Source: Flavobacteriales bacterium (GTDB lineage: Bacteria; Bacteroidota; Bacteroidia; Flavobacteriales_D; Crocinitomicaceae). From it: 17,146 nt of DNA. The first letter of the stretch is position 1. Every line of letters starts with the position of its first letter. The stretch spans positions 1 to 17,146 of the forward strand of contig RFNX01000343.1 of assembly GCA_009926905.1 (NCBI GenBank), written 5' to 3'. This document shows positions 1-6,988 of this stretch, piece by piece. The notes below the pieces were generated by a model. It was not told the DNA's origin. It did no database searches and saw nothing but the letters and a program-made list of their open reading frames with translations. The translations under genes and the position numbers were made by a program.

Positions 1-684
1 ATACTTTGGTCGTTGAGGCCCTTCCTGACGGTAAACAAAAGCTAAAACAATTCCGACACACATACCCATAAAATGACCTTCCCAAGAAATACGAGCACTT
101 GTTGGAAAAATTCCCCAAATCAAACTTCCATAAATGAAAACAATAAATAAGGACAAAGCTTGAAGTGGTAAAAATTTCCGAAGAACACCCGAAGTAAATA
201 AAAATGCAGTTAAACTGTAAATCACACCGCTCATTCCAATGTGAAATGAACCTTTGTTCTCAGCAAAAATCCAAAGCAATGCACCCGTCAGAAACCAACT
301 CATTAAAAACACTTTTAATGCAACATCCTTGTAAGAATAAAAAAGCAAGGTCAACAACAAAAAGATAGGAACTGAATTATTTAAAATATGTTTGAAATCT
401 TGGTGCGCATGAATCCAAGGCATAAACAGAATTCCTTTCAAACCTGAAATTGATTTTGGTAAAACACCTAATTTATGAAAATCATACAGGAAAAGAAAAT
501 CCGCCCAATAAACAATCCACATAAGTGCAACAACTAAAATTGCAGGTGGAATTGCATTGCGTAAATGGTCTTCAAAATAGGATTGTTTTTCATAGATTTC
601 ATTTCTTGTCAAACAATGTGCCTTCGAAAAAAGACTGACATTCTGACTGATACAATGCTGTTTCAGTTTGAATTTATGTTTCAT
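1..684 (-). CDS. Rhomboid family intramembrane serine protease, C-terminus cut by window edge
   Basis: The minus strand encodes an uninterrupted 228-residue frame from an ATG at 684 to the window edge, with no stop inside. It is a polytopic membrane protein that should cleave membrane-protein substrates within the bilayer of the inner membrane. Seen: the catalytic serine motif GMSG with Ser at residue 152, the second catalytic residue His204 in WEGHFMG, and an HxxxN element (His99, Asn103) matching the rhomboid oxyanion region. Hydrophobic segments lie near 45-60, 105-117, 124-140, 150-166, 175-193 and 206-218. The frame probably ends only a few residues beyond base 1, because the charged tail RQEGPQRPKY follows the last membrane segment. 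The start is uncertain: another in-frame ATG lies at 720, and the N-terminal 30 residues before the first membrane segment look nonconserved. It is divergent from the DUF2480 gene. The family call is firm; the substrate is unknown. Confidence 0.88.
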   Translation of the reverse strand, partial: MKHKFKLKQHCISQNVSLFSKAHCLTRNEIYEKQSYFEDHLRNAIPPAILVVALMWIVYWADFLFLYDFHKLGVLPKSISGLKGILFMPWIHAHQDFKHILNNSVPIFLLLTLLFYSYKDVALKVFLMSWFLTGALLWIFAENKGSFHIGMSGVIYSLTAFLFTSGVLRKFLPLQALSLFIVFIYGSLIWGIFPTSARISWEGHFMGMCVGIVLAFVYRQEGPQRPKY

Positions 685-697
685 TGAGAAATTTGAT

Positions 698-729
698 TTG
701 AAAATGTCAATCGGAAACATCTATCTTTG
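698..729 (+). promoter_or_regulatory. Bacteroidota-type promoter of the DUF2480 gene
   Basis: TATCTTTG at 722-729 is an exact match to the Bacteroidota -7 box TAnnTTTG. A TTG at 698-700 lies 21 bases upstream and could be the -33 element. Only four bases separate the -7 box from the ATG at 734, so the transcript would begin at or almost at the start codon. This also argues against the longer TTG-initiated reading frame from 668, which would run through the promoter. Confidence 0.6.
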
Positions 730-733
730 TTGC

Positions 734-1240
734 ATGGAAGAAATCAGAAATAAAGTCAAAGAAAGTGGTTTGGTGCAATTAGATTTGGCAGATTTCAAAC
801 CGAAAAACGAAATCGTTGGAATTGACATTGCTTCACAATTGTGGCAAGGTTTAATCTTAAAAGAAAAGGATTTCAGAGAATGGATCAAGTTAGAAGATTG
901 GTCAAAATTCACTGACAAATGTGTTTATATTCATTGTTCAGCAGACGCAATTGTACCAACTTGGGCTTTTATGCTCGTTGCTTCTTCTTTAAATGGAATA
1001 GCAAAAAAGGCAATTTTTGGAAATCGTTTGGATTTAGAAAAACAAATCATTCAAGAGAATATTGAGCAAATCAATCTTGAAGAATTGAAAGAAAAACGTG
1101 TTATAGTGAAAGGTTGCAGTGATATTCCTTCGCCAGAATTTGCAATGATTACTTTATTGAATCACATTCAACCACACATTCTATCTTTAATGTATGGCGA
1201 ACCTTGCTCCACTGTTCCGATTTACAAAAGACCGAAATAA
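734..1240 (+). CDS. DUF2480 family protein, function unknown
   Basis: This is a 168-residue cytoplasmic protein with no signal peptide or membrane segment. I recognise it as DUF2480, a family known to me from Bacteroidota and without an assigned function. Family-like blocks are QGLILKEKDFRE (38-49), CSADAIVPTWAFMLVA (68-83), VKGCSDIPSPEFA (125-137) and the C-terminal MYGEPCSTVPIYKRPK (153-168). Four cysteines (63, 68, 128, 158) are present, three of them in these blocks. The ATG at 734 is chosen because a -7 promoter box ends at 729 and because homologues, as I recall them, begin at MEEI-like sequence; an in-frame TTG at 668 would add 22 residues unlike the family. It is divergent from the rhomboid gene and convergent with the hydrolase gene, one base away. 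No reaction can be inferred. Confidence 0.88.
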   Translation: MEEIRNKVKESGLVQLDLADFKPKNEIVGIDIASQLWQGLILKEKDFREWIKLEDWSKFTDKCVYIHCSADAIVPTWAFMLVASSLNGIAKKAIFGNRLDLEKQIIQENIEQINLEELKEKRVIVKGCSDIPSPEFAMITLLNHIQPHILSLMYGEPCSTVPIYKRPK

Positions 1241-1241
1241 T

Positions 1242-2099
1242 TTACAATTCCATTTCCAACAACACTGCAAAATGATCCGATAAGTCAGATTGCTTTTTAT
1301 TCCATTTTTTCTCGTAACGTTGTATTTTACGCTGGAACATTTTTTCCTTGAATCCATTAGAGCGATATAAAATAAAATCTATCAATTTAGGCGATTCATT
1401 GTCGTAATTCATGTCGTTTTTTGATGGATCAAAAGTATATTGCAAATCACCTGTCAAAGGACCGTCGTCTGCTTTTAAGAAACTCAACATCTTTTGGTAC
1501 AAAGACTTGTTAGACTTTTCAATATTGAAATCACCACAAATCAACTGTGGAACAGCATTTTTAATGTATTTCTCTAACAGATTACCGAGCTGTTTCAATT
1601 GACTTTCCTTAATTTTTTCATCTGAACTGGCGTCCATGTGTGTTCCCAATATTTGAATTTTTTTATCTTTAACCGTAACTTCTACAAGCAATCCTCCTTT
1701 TTGCGCCATGCAATTTTCTTCGCCACAATCGTCAAAAACAATGCTACCAATTTTTTCCATTGGAAAACGACTGAAGAAAATGATACCGCTGTTCAATTTC
1801 AATTTGCCTGTTCGCTCGTTTGCAGGTCCAATAACGTAAGGAAATTTAGCTGAAAGCGCTTTTATCAACTTATTGTTCACTCTTCTATCAAAGGCTTCTT
1901 GAAAACAGATTACATCCACAGAATCATTGTTCAACAATTCAGGAATGATATTGGAACGCTGCAACGGAAAATGCTTGATGAAAGTATTAAACTGTCTAGG
2001 TAACATCTTTATATTCCAACTTAGAATTCTCAATGATGTTTCGCTCGCAAACGCAGCTGTCGAAGAAGTTAAAAGCAAAAAAAACAAAATGCGTTTCAT
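1242..2099 (-). CDS. Secreted endonuclease/exonuclease/phosphatase-family hydrolase, sphingomyelinase-like
   Basis: This 285-residue protein has an N-terminal signal peptide (charged MKR, hydrophobic ILFFLLL, likely cleavage after AFA near residue 18), so it should act outside the cytoplasm. The rest is an EEP-superfamily domain (DNase I, exonuclease III, inositol phosphatase and sphingomyelinase fold) that hydrolyses phosphodiesters with a divalent metal. Seen motifs: SWNIKMLP with metal-site Asn29, CFQEAF with Glu68, GTHMDA with His154, CGDFNIE with Asp190 and Asn192, LIDFIL with Asp241, and SDHF with Asp275 and His276. All expected catalytic positions are present. The segment DDCGEENCMAQKGG (123-136) and the overall length resemble neutral sphingomyelinase-like members more than DNase I. 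The substrate could be a phospholipid, nucleic acid or phosphoinositide-like compound. It converges on the DUF2480 gene with one base between stops. Confidence 0.87.
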   Translation of the reverse strand: MKRILFFLLLTSSTAAFASETSLRILSWNIKMLPRQFNTFIKHFPLQRSNIIPELLNNDSVDVICFQEAFDRRVNNKLIKALSAKFPYVIGPANERTGKLKLNSGIIFFSRFPMEKIGSIVFDDCGEENCMAQKGGLLVEVTVKDKKIQILGTHMDASSDEKIKESQLKQLGNLLEKYIKNAVPQLICGDFNIEKSNKSLYQKMLSFLKADDGPLTGDLQYTFDPSKNDMNYDNESPKLIDFILYRSNGFKEKMFQRKIQRYEKKWNKKQSDLSDHFAVLLEMEL

Positions 2100-2290
2100 A
2101 GCTTAAGGTTTAGAAGGTGGAATTTTTGATTAAGTTAGATAAAAGAATCAATACAAAAAAACCGTTCATCAATAATTTAACAAAATCGTAAAGTTTTGGT
2201 GATAAAACGATTGATTTTTGTTCATTTTCGACCTTTTTTGTTCAAAAATTAAAATTTTAAGGAATTTAGAATAGTTTAGAATGCATCATT

Positions 2291-2298
2291 TATCTTTG
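2291..2298 (+). promoter_or_regulatory. -7 promoter box upstream of menA
   Basis: TATCTTTG at 2291-2298 matches TAnnTTTG exactly and ends four bases before the menA ATG, the same spacing as at the DUF2480 gene. No clear TTG -33 element is visible at the expected distance; TTTAGA at 2265-2270 is the nearest approximation. The 203-base gap between the hydrolase start (2099) and menA is very AT-rich and otherwise shows no gene or structured element that I trust. Confidence 0.5.
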
Positions 2299-2302
2299 TC
2301 CA

Positions 2303-3223
2303 ATGACAAAAACAAAAGCTTGGATTGAGGCATTTCGATTGCGAACTTTACCACTTTCTGTTTCCGGAATCATTGTTGGCTCGGCATTGGCAGCCATCTT
2401 GGATAAATGGGATATATCTATTTTTATACTTGCAATCACCACCACAATTGGATTTCAAGTATTATCAAATCTTGCAAATGACTTAGGAGACAGCCAAAAA
2501 GGAACCGACAATCAAAATCGTGTTGGGCCGATGCGAAGTGTGCAATCAGGTGCAATTTCGCAATCAGAGATGAAAGTTGGAATGGGAATCTGCGCTTTAT
2601 TATCGCTTCTTTCAGCGGGCGCTTTGATTTATGTGAGTTCACACAATCTAACTAAAGAACTTTTAATCTTTTACGGCGTTCTTGCTTTGCTTTGTATTCT
2701 TGCTGCTATCACTTACACAGTTGGAAAAAATGCATACGGATATCGTGGACTTGGTGACCTTATGGTATTTCTATTCTTTGGAATGGTGAGTGTACTAGGT
2801 GTTTTTTCATTGTATGGATTAACTTTCGAATGGTTGGTATTATTTCCAGCAATTAGTATTGGATTGTGGAGTACAGCAGTTCTGAACTTGAATAATTTGC
2901 GCGACCATGTAAACGATAAATCGTCGGGGAAAAATACTATGGTGGTGAAATTAGGTTACAAAGGAGGTAAAAACTACCATGCTTTTTTAATCATTGGCGG
3001 CTTTGCAACTTGGTTTTTTACCGTTTTAAGTCTCGCTTATTTAACTTTTAATTACTTTCTATTCATTGCAATAATGCCTTCAATTTTATTATTGTTTCAC
3101 CTGCAAAAAGTGTTTGCAACAGAAGAGCCAACGAACTTAGACCCAGAATTAAAAAAAGTGGCTTTACTAACGTTTTTCTCAGCTGTATTGTTCGCAGTGA
3201 TATCAAATTTATTTTTACACTAA
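2303..3223 (+). CDS. menA: 1,4-dihydroxy-2-naphthoate polyprenyltransferase (MenA)
   Basis: This 306-residue integral membrane UbiA-superfamily prenyltransferase attaches a polyprenyl chain to 1,4-dihydroxy-2-naphthoate, giving demethylmenaquinone in the cytoplasmic membrane. Seen: the N-terminal WIEAFRLRTLPLSVSG block typical of MenA; the first aspartate-rich motif NDLGDSQKGTD (Asn59, Asp60, Asp63), which binds prenyl diphosphate through magnesium; the segment YGYRGLGDLMVFLFFG (145-160), a hallmark of MenA over UbiA; and the second aspartate-rich motif NNLRDHVNDKSSGKNTM (197-213). About eight or nine hydrophobic segments follow the UbiA pattern, and the length is normal. The ATG at 2303 is supported by the promoter box ending at 2298. 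No other men genes are in the window. It lies 103 bases upstream of the etf cluster, which starts from its own candidate promoter. Confidence 0.94.
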   Translation: MTKTKAWIEAFRLRTLPLSVSGIIVGSALAAILDKWDISIFILAITTTIGFQVLSNLANDLGDSQKGTDNQNRVGPMRSVQSGAISQSEMKVGMGICALLSLLSAGALIYVSSHNLTKELLIFYGVLALLCILAAITYTVGKNAYGYRGLGDLMVFLFFGMVSVLGVFSLYGLTFEWLVLFPAISIGLWSTAVLNLNNLRDHVNDKSSGKNTMVVKLGYKGGKNYHAFLIIGGFATWFFTVLSLAYLTFNYFLFIAIMPSILLLFHLQKVFATEEPTNLDPELKKVALLTFFSAVLFAVISNLFLH

Positions 3224-3297
3224 CGAATATCCATCGATTGAACTAAATATTAACTAATTGTAAAGGAAATTAGGTCATTTCAAAAGATTTATTTCCT

Positions 3298-3305
3298 TAA
3301 ATTTG
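3298..3305 (+). promoter_or_regulatory. -7 promoter box upstream of etfB
   Basis: TAAATTTG at 3298-3305 matches TAnnTTTG. It lies 21 bases before the etfB ATG, leaving a short leader that includes GAAAGAG just before the start. No convincing TTG -33 element is visible. An 8-bp inverted repeat (AAGGAAAT at 3263-3270, ATTTCCTT at 3291-3298) runs into the first base of the box. Confidence 0.5.
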
Positions 3306-3326
3306 CACCACTAAAAACGAAAGAGA

Positions 3327-4067
3327 ATGAAAATTTTGGTTTGTATCAGTAAGTCTCCGGACACGACTTCTAAAGTTGCCTTTACAGATGGTAATACGAA
3401 GTTTGATGAAAACGGAGTTCAATACATTGTAAATCCTTACGACGAGTGGTATGCACTTGTTCGCGCATTGGAAATTAAAGAAGCTGGTGGTGGTCAAGTT
3501 ACCATCGTAACGGTTGGCGCTGCAGCTGACGAAGCTGTAATCCGAAAAGCACTAGCAATTGGTGCTGACGAAGCAGTTCGTATTGATGCAGATCCAAAAG
3601 ATGCTTATTATGCAGCGATTCAAATTGCAGAATACGCGAAAGTTAATGGTTTTGACTTAATCTTAACAGGTAAGGAAACGATTAACTACAATGGTTCTCA
3701 AGTTGGAGGTATGATTGCTGAAGCATTGGATTTACCTTTTGTTTCTTTAGCAGAAAAATTAGATGTGAACGGTACAACTCTTACTTTGGAAAGAGAAATC
3801 GTAGGTGGCGTTCAAGTAGTAGAAGTTTCAACTCCAGCAGTTGTTTCTTGTGCGAAAGGAATGGCTGAACAACGTATTCCAAACATGCGTGGTATCATGG
3901 CTGCAAGAACAAAACCTTTAACGGTTGTTGCTCCAGTTGCTGTTGAAGATTTGACAAGTTATGTTTCATACACGATGCCAAATGCAAAATCAGCAGTAAA
4001 AATGATTAGTCCAGATAATATGGATGAGTTGGTAGAATTGTTACACAACGAAGCAAAAGTTATTTAA
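3327..4067 (+). CDS. etfB: Electron transfer flavoprotein subunit beta
   Basis: This is the 246-residue beta subunit of the soluble Etf heterodimer, which accepts electrons from acyl-CoA and other flavin dehydrogenases and passes them to the quinone pool. Seen: the N-terminal MKILVCISKSPDTTSKV block; NPYDEWYALVRALEIKE (36-52), which is strongly conserved; TVGAAADEAVIRKALAIGADEAVRI, part of the nucleotide-binding alpha/beta fold; DLILTGKETINYNGSQVG (109-126); and ALDLPFVSLAEKL followed by LEREIVGGVQVVEVSTPAVV (153-172), the beta-subunit signature region. The length is typical for Bacteroidota EtfB. It is first in a same-strand cluster, 21 bases ahead of etfA, consistent with co-translation of the two subunits. 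The bound AMP site is known from the family and is not proved here. Confidence 0.95.
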   Translation: MKILVCISKSPDTTSKVAFTDGNTKFDENGVQYIVNPYDEWYALVRALEIKEAGGGQVTIVTVGAAADEAVIRKALAIGADEAVRIDADPKDAYYAAIQIAEYAKVNGFDLILTGKETINYNGSQVGGMIAEALDLPFVSLAEKLDVNGTTLTLEREIVGGVQVVEVSTPAVVSCAKGMAEQRIPNMRGIMAARTKPLTVVAPVAVEDLTSYVSYTMPNAKSAVKMISPDNMDELVELLHNEAKVI

Positions 4068-4088
4068 TAACCGTCAAAAAGATTTCTC

Positions 4089-5029
4089 ATGATATTAGTA
4101 TATGTTAATTCAACAAATGGTCTTTCCAAATCAGCTTTGGAAACTGTTACTTATGGTAAAAAATTAGGTGCTGACGTTACTGTTGTAACCAATGGTAATG
4201 CAAGCGCAGACCTTTTAGCTTCTCTTGGAGAATATGGTGCTTCAAAAGTAATTGTTGACAGAAGTGTTGACGGTGAAGATGCACAACAATTGACACGTTT
4301 AATTGCTTCGGTTGCACAATCAGTTGGAGCAAACACAGTAGTTTTTTCGCATGATTTAATTGGTAAAGCAGTAGCTCCAAGATTATCAGTAAGATTAAAG
4401 GCAGGTTTGATTTCAGGAGCGATTTCTGTTCCAGAAGCTGACGGAACTGTGAAAGTGAATGTTTTCTCAGGAAAAGCTATGGGTGCAGTGAAAGTAAATT
4501 CTTCTAAAGAATCATTTCATTGTTGCCAAATAGCATTCAACCTGAAGTTTCAGGTGCAGCTTGTTCAGTTGAAGAAACTTCTGGTCAAGGAGGTGCAGCA
4601 GCAATTAAAGTAATTTCGACTAAAAAACCTGAGGGAGAAATTCCATTGCCAGAAGCGGAATTGGTTGTTTCAGCTGGAAGAGGTTTGAAAGGACCTGAAA
4701 ATTGGGGAATGATTGAAGATTTAGCTAAGTTATTAGGCGCAGCAACAGCTTGTTCGCGTCCAGTGGCGGATATTGGTTGGAGACCTCACCACGAACACGT
4801 TGGTCAAACAGGTGTTGCCATTCGTCCAAATTTATACATTGCAGTTGGAATTTCAGGTGCAATTCAACATTTGGCAGGTGTTAACGGTTCGAAAGTTATT
4901 GTTGTTGTAAACACAGATCCAGAAGCTCCTTTCTTTAAAGCAGCCGACTACGGTGTAATTGGTGATGCTTTTGATGTTGTTCCAAAATTAAATGAAGCTA
5001 TTAAGAAATTCAAAGCTTTACAACACTAA
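4089..5029 (+). CDS. etfA: Electron transfer flavoprotein subunit alpha, interrupted by a single-base frameshift
   Basis: This is the alpha subunit that carries FAD and pairs with EtfB. The first part reads from the ATG at 4089 in frame until about 4510; that frame then turns into unrelated sequence and stops at 4613. The second part continues in the -1 frame from about 4508 to the stop at 5029. Adding one base (for example GAA to GAAA at 4510-4511) joins them as SSKEIISLLPNS and restores a normal 313-residue protein. The N-terminal half has the alpha/beta domain (MILVYVN, LGADVTVV, GANTVVFSHDLIGKAVAPRLSVRLKAG in pieces). The C-terminal FAD domain is intact: SAGRGLKGPENWG, ACSRPVADIGW, and the family signature LYIAVGISGAIQHLAG followed by NTDPEAPFFKAADYGV. 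Both halves are well conserved, which suggests a sequence error, not decay. Confidence 0.92.
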
Positions 5030-5057
5030 TATTTTAAAGGGAACACCGCTGGTTTTC

Positions 5058-5630
5058 ATGCAAAAAGTTAAATTAGATATTACTGGAATTGCATACAGTC
5101 AAACACAATCAGGCTCGTATGTGTTAACATTGGTTGAATCTGCAGGCAAACGCAAACTTCCCATCGTCATTGGTGGATTTGAAGCCCAAGCGATTGCTGT
5201 GGAATTAGAAAAAATGGTTCCTAATCGACCTTTGACGCACGATTTAATTAAAACTTTTTGTAAATCCTATGGTGTGACAGTTCGCGAAATCCTAATTTAT
5301 AAATTTCATGAAGGGGTTTTTTACTCGAAGATTATTTGTGAAAAAGACAACGCAATAACAGAAATTGATTCACGCACATCTGATGCAATAGCTGTAGGTG
5401 TGCGTTTCAATGCTCCAATTTTTACACTCTCTAATGTGTTAGAGGAAGTTGGAGGAAGTGAAGACCTCGATTTTGATTTCGACGAAGATGATGATGAAAT
5501 AGAAAATGAAATCAATGAAATGGAAGCTGTTTCTATTGAGGAACTTCAAGCACAGTTGACTGAGGCGATAGAGAATGAAGATTATGAACTAGCCTCAAAA
5601 CTCCGCGATGAAATCAATAGACGCAACTAA
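5058..5630 (+). CDS. Bifunctional nuclease family (DUF151) protein with C-terminal UVR motif
   Basis: This 190-residue cytoplasmic protein has two parts. Residues 1-130 are a bifunctional-nuclease (DUF151) domain, with VLTLVESAGKRKLPIVIGGFEAQAIA (23-48), RPLTHDL (57-63), and SRTSDAIAVGVRFNAPIF (106-123), the most conserved family block. Plant members have been reported to have DNase and RNase activity; this activity is not shown for the bacterial branch here. Residues about 134-155 form a very acidic linker rich in Asp and Glu. Residues 159-190 are a UvrB/UvrC-type UVR helix-hairpin motif (IEELQAQLTEAIENEDYELA, then SKLRDEINRRN), usually a protein-interaction element. The ATG at 5058 gives the normal N-terminus MQKVKLDITGI; an in-frame ATG at 4992 lies inside etfA and is unlikely. 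The gap to etfA is 28 bases, and the gene overlaps the next by 23. Confidence 0.9.
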   Translation: MQKVKLDITGIAYSQTQSGSYVLTLVESAGKRKLPIVIGGFEAQAIAVELEKMVPNRPLTHDLIKTFCKSYGVTVREILIYKFHEGVFYSKIICEKDNAITEIDSRTSDAIAVGVRFNAPIFTLSNVLEEVGGSEDLDFDFDEDDDEIENEINEMEAVSIEELQAQLTEAIENEDYELASKLRDEINRRN

Positions 5631-6912
5631 TTCAGGAATAAAATATCGCTTAACTATCATGAGCTTTCTCCAGTTTTTTGTCTGGGGAGCTTGGTTAACA
5701 ACCATTGGGACTTATTGTACAGAAGGAAAAGGTTGGTCGTTTGGTCAATTTGGCGCTATCTTTTCAACGCTTGCACTTTCCTCAATTTTAATGCCTTCAA
5801 TTATTGGAATCATCGCTGACAAATGGATGCGTGCCGAACGTTTATATGGTTTGCTACATTTATCTTATGGCGCAATTTTATTACTCGTTCCAAATCTGGC
5901 TTGGATTCAAACACAATTTCCTTCCCTTGCAAAAATGCCTGAATACGATTTATTGTATTGGGTAATTTTCGCTGCGATGCTTTGTTACATGCCAACCATA
6001 TCACTTTCAAACTCTGTATCGTATCGCATATTAAAAATGTATAACAGAGACGTTGTAAAAGACTTCCCTCCTATTCGTGTGTTTGGAACTGTTGGTTTCA
6101 TTTTAGCAATGTGGACCACAAACCTTTCTGGAAGCAAAGACAACTCTATGCAGTTTGTAATCGCTGGAACCATTGCGATATTATTAGGAATTTACGCGTT
6201 TACATTACCAGCTTGTGAACCGCAAGGTAAAACAGAAGAGAAAAAATCCATCATCGAAATGCTTGGATTAGATGCCTTTAAATTATTTGGAAATTACCAA
6301 ATGGCGTTGTTTTTTCTATTTTCAATGTTATTGGGTGCTGCTTTACAATTATCTAATATGTACGGTGATGCTTATTTAAGCAGCTTTACAAAAGGTTCAA
6401 CAGTAGAAAAATATTCAACAATTATCTACTCAATTTCTCAAGTTTCAGAAACGATTTTTATCTTAACTATTCCATTCTTTCTGAAAAGATTCGGAATGAA
6501 AAAAGTAATGCTCTTGGCTTTAATCGCTTGGGTGTTACGTTACGGATTCTTTGCTATCGGAGGAACATCTTTAGGAACAATTTTTATTGTTCTTTCATGT
6601 ATTGTTTACGGAATGGCCTTTGATTTCTTCTTGATTTCAGGATCAATGTACATCGAAACGACAACAGATTCAAAAATTCGTTCAAGTGCACAAGGATTAT
6701 TCATAATGATGACAAACGGTTTTGGAGCATTTTTCGGAACAATTGCAAGTAGTAAAATCATCGAAAAATTCTACCTTTTACCAAATGGTCAAACAGACTG
6801 GTCAGGAGCTTGGACTTTATTTGCAATCTATTCGCTTGTTGTAGCTGTTTTGTTTGGATTAATGTTCAAGCAAAAACACGAAGGTGTCAATGTAGACTCT
6901 ATAAATCATTAG
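5608..6912 (+). CDS. NupG-like MFS nucleoside permease
   Basis: This 434-residue membrane protein resembles the nucleoside:proton symporter branch of the major facilitator superfamily (NupG/XapB type), importing nucleosides across the inner membrane. Seen: the start-proximal FLQFFVWGAWLTTIGTY (21-37), a hallmark of this branch; GQFGAIFSTLALSSILMPSIIGIIADKW, the first MFS loop region; YMPTISLSNSVSY (127-139); FPPIRVFGTVGFI (153-165), another branch hallmark; and about twelve hydrophobic segments. The ATG at 5608 overlaps the preceding gene by 23 bases, implying coupled translation. An alternative ATG at 5659 would delete 17 residues and sit right before the first membrane segment, so 5608 is preferred. 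With an Etf pair and a nuclease-family gene upstream, it may belong to a cluster with a nucleotide-salvage flavour. The exact substrate is not determined by sequence. Confidence 0.87.
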   Translation: MKSIDATNSGIKYRLTIMSFLQFFVWGAWLTTIGTYCTEGKGWSFGQFGAIFSTLALSSILMPSIIGIIADKWMRAERLYGLLHLSYGAILLLVPNLAWIQTQFPSLAKMPEYDLLYWVIFAAMLCYMPTISLSNSVSYRILKMYNRDVVKDFPPIRVFGTVGFILAMWTTNLSGSKDNSMQFVIAGTIAILLGIYAFTLPACEPQGKTEEKKSIIEMLGLDAFKLFGNYQMALFFLFSMLLGAALQLSNMYGDAYLSSFTKGSTVEKYSTIIYSISQVSETIFILTIPFFLKRFGMKKVMLLALIAWVLRYGFFAIGGTSLGTIFIVLSCIVYGMAFDFFLISGSMYIETTTDSKIRSSAQGLFIMMTNGFGAFFGTIASSKIIEKFYLLPNGQTDWSGAWTLFAIYSLVVAVLFGLMFKQKHEGVNVDSINH

Positions 6913-6926
6913 AGAAACACATTTCG

Positions 6927-6955
6927 TTGATTTTCTTGTATTTTGATTATATTTA
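6927..6955 (+). promoter_or_regulatory. Candidate promoter of the TonB-dependent receptor gene
   Basis: TTG at 6927-6929 and TATATTTA at 6948-6955 are 18 bases apart, close to the Bacteroidota -33/-7 arrangement. The -7 box differs from TAnnTTTG only at the last base. It would give a leader of roughly 30 bases before the ATG at 6989. It lies just after the permease stop, so the receptor is probably transcribed separately. Confidence 0.4.
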
Positions 6956-6988
6956 GAAACAATTTTGTCTTTCTAACTGCGAGCTAAA

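Noticed and set aside
668..733. Longer N-terminus for the DUF2480 protein from a TTG codon
   Set aside because: It would translate through the -7 promoter box, and the added residues do not fit the family's N-terminus as I know it.
4500..4525. Programmed -1 ribosomal frameshifting in etfA (and rpoC)
   Set aside because: No X-XXY-YYZ slippery heptamer or clear downstream stimulatory hairpin is visible, and neither gene family is known to me to use frameshifting; a one-base error is simpler.
4992..5057. Earlier ATG for the DUF151-UVR protein
   Set aside because: It lies inside etfA, and the residues it adds are an out-of-frame reading of etfA; MQKVKLDITGI is the normal family start.
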